The translations under genes were made by a program, and so were the position numbers. Positions 56,460 to 64,000 of a stretch of 64,000 nt of DNA are shown piece after piece. Every line of letters begins with the position of its first letter. Within the stretch, counting starts at the first letter, position 1. Source of the DNA: Sepiola atlantica (taxonomy: Eukaryota; Mollusca; Cephalopoda; Sepiida; Sepiolidae); NCBI GenBank assembly GCA_963556195.1, contig OY744531.1, positions 51,212,200-51,276,199 of the forward strand. The letters run 5' to 3'. The notes under the pieces were generated by a model, which was not told where the DNA came from, searched no databases, and was given only the letters and a program-made list of their open reading frames with translations.

Positions 56460-58620
56460 AAAAAAACACCCATCCACCCACAGTCGGTCTCTAATAAGAA
56501 AACGTCAAGATTAAAAAAAAACAACAATAAATTGGTTACATCTTAAAAAACGTTATCTGGCCTGGAAGTGGGTGATCATTTTACAATAAATTTATATGTT
56601 ATACTGATTCCCAACGCTAACGTTTTAATTAATATTTTTTTATTGTTTTTTTTTTATTTTTATGGCCAAGTTTTTCAGTCTGTTTGCATGTAATCGTTTA
56701 AAAAAAGTATAATCTGTATGAAAAAATATGAAAAAAAGATGAAAGGCTGGAGCAAAAATGCTGGTTTTTATAACAACCTTAGGAGAAAACGAACTCCAAT
56801 GAAAACGCGGTTTCTTTACTGGTGGTAGTTTACACCAGAACATTTAGAATTATTTCTAAATGAAAAAACTGAAACAAATTTAATTCAATTTAAATAATAT
56901 ATTCGCGTTTGTTTGTGGAATGCAGAAGAACCAAAATACAGAATATTAAATGATAACAATGACGTTGAAACCCAAAAAAGAAATGATGCTTTTAAATAAC
57001 ATGTAGACGTAATTGTGTTATGTTATCCTATTGCGTGTTCGATATAAATAAGTAATTTATTAATCTCTCTATATAAAGTTAGGTATGTTTATATATTTGT
57101 ATGTACAGAATTCACTCATAAACTAATTAATCGATCCTTTTGAATTTTGGAACACAGCTGCTGGGCATAAATAGTAGTAATGTGGGTTATATTTAGTTTA
57201 ATTTAGTTTTATGCAGAGAGGATAAAAAAGGGAGGGAAGCCCTTCGTAAATATTCAAATTTTAATGAAATTTTAATGAAATTTCAACAATAGGTATTAAA
57301 CATTAATAAATATTCCCAAATTTTAGTTTCTTTGGAGTATTTTAAAGGATTCTAGGAAGTAGACACAACCTCACATTTTGAAATTCAAATATTTCAGATG
57401 TGCATTGAATTTTATTCGTAGTCATTAGACACTAATTAAGCAAGATTCGATGAATTTCAGTTTCTTTTTAAGACCCCTTAAACTTAAGCCTTAAATTTCA
57501 GATATTTTCTAGAATCAAACTCATGTAATGGATTTTTATCAAAATTGGAATAAGGGTTCCAGACATAAGGTTCATTAGCATTATATTTTGATTTTTATCT
57601 TCATAAGGGCTCATAAAAGTGGTGCAAAACTGTTCTGTTCGGGGAATTAATCAAAATAAACACAAAAATAAATGAAATCAGAAATTAAAAAATGGCAACG
57701 TATCTTGTTTGTATGGAAAAATAAGTCTGTTCGATATAAAATCAATCGAATTCATTAAATTTACACCATTGAATTCGTCTTGATATGAAAACCAAACCTA
57801 TCAGACCAAAATGAAATAAAGGGCAGATAACTGTATATTCTTATTTATCATGTTGTATATAAGAACTGATATTATGGTATCTTTGTTTTATTTCATAAAA
57901 ATGGTTATAAGTAGTAAAACATATACTGGAACGTTTGGAAGAAATAGTAGTTTGTTATGTCCGATTGTTATTTCAGTCTCCTAAATTATTTGGATCAAAA
58001 TTATTTGGATCGAAGTTGCTTTCGCACTAACCTTTGATTTTGTTATAGAGAAGTTGATTTTGGGTCTGTTATTGTTACAAAAAACTGATCTTTATGTAAA
58101 CGCAAGAAAAGAACAATAAAAATCACAAACTTTTAGAAAGTTTCATCGTACATGAGGAACACATAATTGTAATGTATGTAACCAGCGCTGTATATTGAAG
58201 TGTTATTTTCGTTTGTCTGATGCTATATTCCCCCTATTGTGTTTTGGCAATTACAATTGAATAGAATAGTGCATTTAAGATAAATATCGACTATATACTT
58301 TCTTTTTTTCGGAATCAATATAACAATGAAATTTTATCATTTATTGATAAGGTCGAACCTTTATGCAATGAAGGAAATCGGTATTTAATATTGTTGTACT
58401 AATGAACGATAAGTATAAATTAAGTATTTGAATAAGTATGTGGCATATATAGGCAGCCATTTAAAAAAAAGTGGAAGCAGTACGATAAATATTACTCCAT
58501 TTGCTGAGATTATTAAAATACTTTACAAAAAACGTAATTTGTATAGTACTTTTATATATTTTTATTAAGCAAATTATTGGTTTATTTTATTAATATTATT
58601 TTAAAAGATAATTTAAATTT
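56460..58620. other. Unassigned AT-rich stretch
   Basis: No gene, RNA or mobile element recognised in about 2.1 kb directly upstream of the LTR element. Confidence 0.4.
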
Positions 58621-58626
58621 TATGGT

Positions 58627-59155
58627 TGCAGTATCAAAGATAATTGATGCCCGTCTCACCCCTTTAATTAATAATGGAATGTTCTACATTCGTGTATATT
58701 AAGAGTGAATGTTAAAACACTATTTGTCTCAGTAAGCAACGAGACTGATGCTCGCTCTGTCGGCCGGGTCAGGGTGTAGTGTCTGTTCCGATGGTTGCTG
58801 CACCCCATGGACTGGTATTGTCTTGGCCTTCAGGGCTTGATTTACGCCGGTCTATGGGGTTGTCCTGTGCAGTTCTAGGAGGTCCACCCTCCCAGGCTTT
58901 GCCTCCCCTCTTTGGGGAGGAGTAAGTCTATAGCTTACTGCCTGAGGCGCCCCTACTGGGGAATGCTGACGGGGCTGCCCAGGCAATTTTTAATGGCCAG
59001 AGTGCTCATCTTCTCGGGCGCTGGCTTTCAAATCCCTCTTTCCGACCTTGTGTCACATATTCCTATTGTGGGTAGGAGTTGAATAAGCTCAGTAAGCAAC
59101 AAATGGTTAAATAAAGCTTATCCTTAAGTTATATTCGGCGTCCATGTTTATTACA
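58627..59155 (+). repeat. 5' LTR, interrupted by a U2-headed SINE
   Basis: LTR sequence 58627-58740 and 59088-59155, split by the SINE. TATATT at about 58692, initiator-like TCAGT (58729-58733) and AATAAA within TTAAATAAAGC (59108-59118). Confidence 0.93.
58741..59087 (+). mobile_element. U2-snRNA-headed SINE, family 1, inside the 5' LTR
   Basis: Same family as 44359-44739; over 250 bp of GC-rich body matches closely (TGTGCAGTTCTAGGAGGTCC, GCCCCTACTGGGGAATGC, GGGGCTGCCCAGGCAATTTT). The U2 head (58751-58788: CTCGCTCTGTCGGCCGGG then GTGTAGTGTCTGTTC) is more changed, with a small deletion. Flanked by a 13-bp duplication CTCAGTAAGCAAC (58728-58740 and 59088-59100). The 3' LTR has a single uninterrupted CTCAGTAAGCAAC, so insertion came after the LTR element had integrated. 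Confidence 0.9.
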
Positions 59156-59170
59156 ATTTATTTAACCATT
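59102..59170 (+). promoter_or_regulatory. Candidate self-priming pair at the 5' LTR boundary
   Basis: AATGGTTAAATAAA at 59102-59115 (inside the LTR) and TTTATTTAACCATT at 59157-59170 (starting one base after the LTR end) are exact inverses over 14 nt. A normal tRNA-primed element would have a TGG-starting primer site here; none is seen. In Tf1-type elements the first bases of the RNA pair with a site just after the LTR to prime cDNA synthesis. Here the LTR partner lies about 16-30 nt after the predicted transcription start. The function is inferred. Confidence 0.55.
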
Positions 59171-59174
59171 CGTT

Positions 59175-59791
59175 ATGGAACGTTACTTGAAACCCAATCG
59201 TCTAGACCTTGATACGGCCGACTCGGAATCTACTGACAAATGTTAGAAGGATTACTTACAGCTCTACAGTTATCTTCAAACGCGGCTTTAACAGGTACTG
59301 AGAAATATACCCTTCTTTTACATCATGTCTCTACTGCTATTTATAGAAATTTATCTGAATATGAGAATTACGAAACTGCGGGGGACATTTTAGAAGCCAT
59401 ATTTCTCAAGAAAAAAAATACTATTTTTGCTAGACATTTACTTGCTACCCGGCGTCAACAACCAGAAGAAAGCCTTGAACAATACCTTCAGATTCTAAAG
59501 ACGTTAAGTCGCGAGTGTGAATTTATAGCCTTAACTGCGAACCAAGCGAGAAATGTTTTTATCAGGGACGCATTTATTAATGGAATACAGTCCAACCAAA
59601 TAAGACAAAGACTACTAGGGAATAAAGATCTAGACTTGCCAACAGCTTATGAACAAGCTCTAACGTTGGGCATGGCACAGAAGCAGTCTGTCTTCTATTT
59701 ACAACCCGATATTTTGGGAGCTGCTATCGTAGCCCCTCCTCTGCATGTTCAAAATTCTTCCATTGTTCAAGATGCTCCCTCCCCCTTCTAA
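59175..59791 (+). pseudogene. Gag (capsid-type) of the LTR element
   Basis: The ATG at 59175 opens MERYLKPNRLDLDTADSEST and stops at 59244. A second frame from 59240 gives 183 residues with FARHLLATRRQQPEESLEQY and LSRECEF, then FIRDAFINGIQSNQIRQRLL, a layout typical of the capsid region of one Ty3/gypsy clade. Gag would coat the RNA and form particles. Broken by a frame change near the start and a stop at 59789. Confidence 0.8.
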
Positions 59792-60060
59792 CGATCACGA
59801 ACAACTTATCACTGCCGCCTCAGCTGGATCCACATGCTACTTTTGTGGCCTTCGTCTACATGCTCGTTCGTCCTGCCTGGCTCGAGATGTTAGATTCCAC
59901 AAGTGTGATAAGCAGGGACATTTTTCGAAAGTTAGCTGGTCAGCTTCTCAAAAAAAACGTTCGGCTACTCTTGCTACTGTAGCACCAATTACAATATCAG
60001 CTGCATTCCCCGGCTGCCTCTCAAAAACAATCGTGAGGTTAAAATCAATGGATTGACTAT
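59792..60060 (+). pseudogene. Gag zinc-knuckle region, second knuckle damaged
   Basis: First knuckle CYFCGLRLHARSSC fits C-x2-C-x4-H-x4-C. The second reads FHKCDKQGHFSKVSW, where the first and last Cys positions are Phe and Ser. Knuckles bind the element RNA for packaging. Frame-shifted relative to the capsid block. Confidence 0.75.
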
Positions 60061-61055
60061 TCATGCTCTTATTGATACAGGCAGTTCCGAAAGTTTTATT
60101 AATGCCAGTATTGTAAAAGCGAATAAATGGGAAATATTTCCTTGTTCCAACCAAATATCAATGGCAAATTCATCTTTATCGTCCCATGTAATTGGATATT
60201 GCATCTAAAAGGAAACTCCTATCAAGGTATCAAATTATCAGTAATGAAAAACCTCTGCTGCGAAGTGATTTTGGGTCACAATTTTCTAAAACAACATTCA
60301 TGCGTTGAAATTCCTTTTGGTGGCCCCAAGCCGGTCCTAAGCATATGTGGACTAGCAGCTGTCGAAGTGCGGCACCCGTCACTTTTTACAAACTTAACTC
60401 CTGACTGCAAACCAGTAGCAGTACAATCAAGACGCTATTCAGAAACGGACAAACAGTTCATAGCAGCAGAAGTAACAAAACTACTTAAGGAAGGAATTAT
60501 AGAGCCAAGTGAATCTCCATGGAGAGCCCAGGTCCTCGTAACAGCTACTGAAAATCACAAGAAAAGGATGGTCATTGACTATTCCCAGACCATCAACAGA
60601 TACACATTACTCGATGCCTATCCATTGCCTCGTATTGACGAAATGATTTCTAATATTGCAAAATATCACATTTTCAGTACTTTGGATATCAGAAGTGCCT
60701 ACCATCAGGTACCTATCAAGCCAGAGGATAAGCCCTACACGGCATTCGAGGCCTGCGGTCGCCTATATCAGTTCTGCCGAATTCCTTTTGGGATATCAAA
60801 TGGTGTGGCTAGCTTTCAGAGGGTAATAGATTAAATAATCTCCAATGAAAAATTGAAGGGTACTTTTGCATATATAGACAATGTCACAGTATGCAGACAT
60901 AACCAAGCTGAACATGACCACAACCATAAACGATTCATGGCTGCCGTCAAGAAATATAATCTGACTTTGAACAGTGAAAAATGTTCCTACAACTTGAAAA
61001 GCATCAAACTATTGGGATACATTGTCAAAAATAGCACCATGACGCCGGATCCCGA
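60040..61055 (+). pseudogene. Protease and reverse transcriptase region
   Basis: The protease active-site block reads ALIDTGSSESFINA (60062-60103). RT blocks follow: LLKEGIIEPSESPWRAQVL, KKRMVIDYSQTINRYTLLD, STLDIRSAYHQVPI and RIPFGISNGVASFQR, then an in-frame stop at 60832. After it, GTFAYIDNVTVCRHNQAEHD contains the catalytic box as YIDN (60871-60882). Most elements have YxDD; some gypsy relatives have D-N at this place, so whether Asn is damage or family character is unsettled. A second stop lies at 61057-61059 (after PDPE). It would copy the RNA to DNA in the particle. Confidence 0.85.
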
Positions 61056-61650
61056 GTGACTGAAACCCCTAATGGAATTACCAATCCCTGGAAACATGCC
61101 CTCTTTACAACGAGCCCTCGGTATGTTCGCCCACTACTCCCAATGGGTTGCGTCTTTTTCAGAAAAAATACACCCATTGACGCAAGTATCTACTTTTCCT
61201 TTGTCCTGTTCCGTCATCAGAGCATTTCAAAACATGAAAAGGAACATTGCTCAGTCTGCTATTTCTGCTGTGGATCCTTTTATCCCTCTATTAGTTGAGA
61301 CGGATACCTCCGACTGTGCGATAGCTACCTCACTGAGACAATCTGGTCGTCCTGTAGCTTTTTTTCAAGAACACTTTCGCGATCCGAGCGACGACACTCG
61401 GCAATAGAAAAAGAAGCGTACGCCATAGTTGAGGCATTACTTAATCGGCCGTTATTTTGAATTAATCACTGACCAAAAGTCGGTCTCGTTTATGTTTAAC
61501 CCAAAAACAACGAGTAAAATAAAAAAAAAACGAGAAAATAGCAGGATGGAGAATGGAGCTTTCTTGCTGCTCATTTGATGTCACTTACCGTTCTGGTAAG
61601 GAGAATGCTGCGGTCGACGCGCTTTCAAGGGTATGTGGCCTGGTAACTGG
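61056..61650 (+). pseudogene. RT thumb and RNase H region
   Basis: LKPLMELPIPGNMPSLQRAL and GMFAHYSQWVASFSEKIHPL continue the RT connection. LLVETDTSDCAIATSLRQSG is the RNase H start (VETDASD-type). A stop at 61405-61407 and frame change follow. FELITDQKSVSFMF and SFDVTYRSGKENAAVDALSR finish RNase H. Not functional. Confidence 0.82.
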
Positions 61651-62170
61651 CTCAGATGATCTTCAGTATATACACAGGGAATTGTGTCACTCAGGTATCA
61701 CAAGAATGATTCACATAGTCAGGAGCAGAAACTTGCCATATTCTGTTGAAGACATAAAAAGAATTACGAACTCTTGTTGGATATGCACAGAAAATAAGCC
61801 CAGGTTCTAAAAACCTCCCCCAGCAACACTCATTAAGGCCACACAGCCTTTTGAAAGACTTAACCTGGATTTTAAGGGCCCTTTACCCTCTAAAACTAAA
61901 AATAAATACATGCTCACAATAATAGACGAGTACTCAAGATTTCCGCTCGTCATCCCCTGCCCAGACGTAACGGCTGCAACAGTAATTCAAGGCCTCTGCA
62001 CCATTTTTGCCGTTTTTGGAGTGCCTGCATATATACATTCAGATCGTGGATCTGCTTTTATGTCGGACGAACTCAAGCAGTTTCTGCATGAACGAAGAGT
62101 AACTGTAAGTAGAACAACTCCTCACAATCCTCAAGGAAACGAACAGTGCGAAGATACAATGGCATAATAT
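61651..62170 (+). pseudogene. Integrase zinc finger and catalytic core
   Basis: Zinc-binding block HRELCHSGITRMIHIVRSRN ... CWIC (61675-61790), stop at 61808. The core has RLNLDFKGPLP (first Asp, 61868), SDRGSAFMSDELK (second Asp, 62042) and NPQGNEQCED (catalytic Glu, 62150), spacing D-x35-E, so the three catalytic residues are present. A stop follows soon after (62165-62167). Frames on both sides are broken. Confidence 0.85.
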
Positions 62171-62775
62171 GGAAGACAGTATAATTGGTGGCCGCAAATC
62201 GCAATAGTCCGATCTCCGATTGGGAAAGTCTCATCCCCATGGCCTTATACGCTATTAGGACTCTATTATGTACAGTGACAAACGCTACCCCACGAGAGAT
62301 TCTTCTCGTTCCTACGACGAAGCTCAGCAGGTACATCACTTCCCTCATGGCTTGCACAACCTGGCACAGTTTTATTAAAACGCCATGTTCGTCACAGTAA
62401 ACATGACCCATTGGTAAGCGAGGTAGAATTAATCGAAGCGAATCCTCAGTATGCACTGGTCAGAAATTCGGAAGGAAGGCAATCTACTCTCTCCTTAAGG
62501 GATCTAGCCCCGGCAGGCAATGTATATGAACGTAGAACTGCTTCAGATGGATATACAGCTCCGGTTTGTGGAACAAGTCCGACCCACTTAGGTGATCGTG
62601 TGCCAGATACATCAAGTTCAGAGTCCCAACAAAACGAATCGGAATATTCTAACAGAGTCGTCTCTGACTCTAGTTCGGACGACAGATGGATACCACGAAA
62701 GCGGTTTCATCCAATATCTGAGACAAATACTCAATATTCAAACACCAAGCGACAGAAGCGCCGAAGAAAATGAGA
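62171..62775 (+). pseudogene. Integrase C-terminal region and pol end
   Basis: A frame-shifted MALYAIRTLLCTVTNATPRE block (62235-62300) is the end of the catalytic core helix. A 120-codon frame at 62411-62773 has LIEANPQYALVRNSEGRQST (small-barrel-type segment), a Ser/Asp-rich linker and a basic end KRQKRRRK. The basic end may be a nuclear-localisation or DNA-binding tail; inference. Confidence 0.65.
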
Positions 62776-62954
62776 GCGTTTTGGAGCAAGATATTTTAGC
62801 CCTAAGCCAGCCACACAAGACAGTCCCGAAACGTCGTCAGGTCCCGACGAGCCTAGATTAGAGATGGATGTCGGGCACGAACAACCAAAACGCCCTCAAA
62901 GAACCCGCAGGAGGCCAGGTCGATAGGATGATTTTGTTCCCTACAAATAAGAAG

Positions 62955-62969
62955 GTAGATGGGGGAGAA
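62955..62969 (+). promoter_or_regulatory. Polypurine tract
   Basis: AGATGGGGGAGAA immediately before the TG of the 3' LTR, the usual plus-strand primer site. Confidence 0.8.
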
Positions 62970-63139
62970 TGTAGTATCAAAGATAATTGATGCCCGTCTC
63001 ACCCCTTTAATTAATAATGGAATGTTCTACATTCGTGTATATTAAGAGTGAATGTTAAAACACTATTTGTCTCAGTAAGCAACAAATGGTTAAATAAAGC
63101 TTATCCTTAAGTTATATTCGGCGTCCATTTTTTATTACA
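62970..63139 (+). repeat. 3' LTR, intact
   Basis: 170 bp starting TGTAGTATCAAAG and ending TTTATTACA. TATATT at 63038-63043, initiator-like TCAGT (A at 63074) 36 bp downstream, AATAAA at 63093-63098. It is the uninterrupted form of the 5' LTR. Confidence 0.93.
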
Positions 63140-63144
63140 ATGGC

Positions 63145-63386
63145 ATAGTTTGGTTTTATGCTGACCTACACCGGCGTCTCAAATGTATGTCTCCTCCCTA
63201 ATAGCTTTCTTAGCCGGAATAAGTATTTTCAGGAAAAAACTAAACCGGAATAACATATATTTCTGCGATTAACCTAGTGGGAAAAACTAATAAAAAAATA
63301 AGCTATCTTGAATCGAATAGAGATATGGGTGAAAGAATGTATTTGGGTCTGACTTTGATATTTTCACTGACTTTTATATATATATA
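63145..63386. other. Spacer
   Basis: No gene recognised between the LTR element and the next transposon. Confidence 0.4.
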
Positions 63387-63759
63387 CAGGGTGATTCATA
63401 AGTGACTTAGCTATTTATTTTTAAATTCTAAAGTTAAAAAATACAGTAATACAAAACAGAAAGTTTATTCAACAAATTCATTTATGGGAGTTTTAAATTG
63501 CAGCAAATTTTCAAAATTTACACCTTCGTTCTGCATGTATAGCTCCATTCTTTTTTGCAAGGAATTTACGACTCTTTGTAGCATATTTGATTGATTATGG
63601 TGTTGTGCGAAGGGGGCTTTCTGTTCACATCACGTTTCCATTGCCTTTCAACAAGTGTGGGATATTCATCAAATTTGGCCATATGAATAACAATGAAAAT
63701 TCGCTCTTCAATTGTAAATGACATTTTAAATAGCTAAGTGAAGTGACTTATGAATCACC

Positions 63760-63762
<3 letters not shown>
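63387..63762 (-). mobile_element. Internally deleted mariner-like element
   Basis: Inverted ends CAGGGTGATTCATAAGTGAC and its inverse (right end 63743-63762), about 35 bp, TA on both sides, 376 bp long. The minus strand starts MSFTIEERIFIVIHMAKFDE at 63724, a transposase N-terminus, up to QICYKES stop. In another frame, from the same point, it continues RVVNSLQKRMELYMQNEGVN, a transposase C-terminus. The middle has been deleted, leaving a non-autonomous element. Confidence 0.85.

Positions 63763-63763
<1 letters not shown>

Positions 63764-63800
<37 letters not shown>
63764..63800. repeat. (TA)n microsatellite
   Basis: About 18 TA units between two mobile elements. Confidence 0.95.
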
Positions 63801-63806
<6 letters not shown>

Positions 63807-63810
63807 TTGG

Positions 63811-64000
63811 TACAGAAAAATTAGTATAACATTCGTACCGTCGGTTTCAAGCACAGAAGTGCTTGGTCATCCGGCTCTCTTCAGCTTCTGTTGTCATCTG
63901 TTTCGGAAATGTGAAGTCACGTGTCACTCTCGTTTGGACACGTTATTTGCTTAGAGTGTTATGTATGTTTGTTTAAGTTTAGTGTAAGGAAGGTTTAATA
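63811..64000 (+). mobile_element. One arm of the 22.6-kb hairpin family, running off the window
   Basis: GGTACAGAAAAATTAGTATA, CGTACCGTCGGTTTCAAGC and CATCCGGCTCTCTTCAGCTT (63811-63892) match one arm of the 22.6-kb element, but the inverted arm does not follow. The remaining sequence is new, so this may be the end of a longer element. Confidence 0.7.

Larger units (their letters stand above)
58627..63139 (+). mobile_element. Ty3/gypsy-type LTR retrotransposon
   Basis: Two LTRs of about 170 bp (58627-59155 with an insertion, and 62970-63139) begin TG and end ACA and differ at only a few positions. Between them, in plus orientation and standard order, are gag with a zinc knuckle, protease, RT, RNase H and integrase, all with stops and frame changes. 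The 5-bp flanks ATGGT (58622-58626) and ATGGC (63140-63144) fit a target duplication with one change. No envelope-like frame after integrase, so it is a retrotransposon, not a complete retrovirus. The coding region is inactive, although the LTRs look young. Confidence 0.92.

Noticed and set aside
62411..62773. Envelope or accessory gene of a retrovirus
   Set aside because: It continues the integrase C-terminal region, with no signal peptide or membrane segment.

Overview
This window looks like non-coding DNA from a large, AT-rich animal genome, most likely a coleoid cephalopod (octopus-like). That identification is inference. It rests on the extreme density of long (TA)n arrays, tRNA-headed SINEs with a shared tail, LINE 3' tails that end in trinucleotide runs, and a mixture of mariner, Helitron-like, Penelope-like and Ty3/gypsy sequence. 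I found no convincing host exon, no intact tRNA, rRNA or snRNA gene, no bacterial-type operon and no CRISPR array. Nearly every long reading frame is either a relic of a mobile element or a translated microsatellite.

Layout. 1-0.64 kb: 3' end of a Penelope-like element (GIY-YIG region, minus strand), cut by the window edge. 1.4-2.45 kb: fossil mariner transposase. 5.35-5.73 kb: short inverted-repeat element. 6.5-7.6 kb: tRNA-SINE, then an inverted-repeat-flanked patchwork of LINE tail and Penelope-like RT. 7.685-8.92 kb: nearly complete mariner with both ends, disabled by small deletions. 9.84-11.15 kb: foldback element with a LINE tail plus (GAT)n inserted in one arm. 13.5-18.5 kb: SINEs, TA arrays, a LINE tail and two Helitron-like units. 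19.5-21.3 kb: two U2-snRNA-headed retroposons around a LINE tail. 22-33 kb: hairpin elements, LINE tails, a transposase relic, a 38-bp tandem array and a Helitron-type 3' end. 33-44 kb: AT-rich sequence, SINEs and LINE tails. 44.36-46.9 kb: a U2-headed SINE, a U2-headed LINE tail and another LINE fragment. 48.4-54.2 kb: a series of tandem arrays (30 bp, 82 bp, 27 bp, about 130 bp) and LINE inserts. 55-58.6 kb: AT-rich, nothing recognised. 58.627-63.139 kb: a Ty3/gypsy-type LTR retrotransposon with short LTRs, its 5' LTR interrupted by a U2-headed SINE. 63.387-63.762 kb: internally deleted mariner-like element. 63.8 kb to the end: one arm of a hairpin family also present at 22.6 kb.

The strongest unusual signal is a set of five sequences whose 5' end matches about the first 45 nt of U2 spliceosomal RNA. 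All leave U2 at the same point, just after CTGTTC, and continue into at least three different bodies. Two have clear target-site duplications (11 and 13 bp), so at least one family behaves as a genuine retroposed SINE with a U2 head. A second notable signal is in the LTR element: the 14 nt beginning one base after the 5' LTR are a perfect reverse complement of 14 nt inside the LTR, near the expected mRNA 5' end. That is the arrangement expected for self-primed (Tf1-like) reverse transcription.
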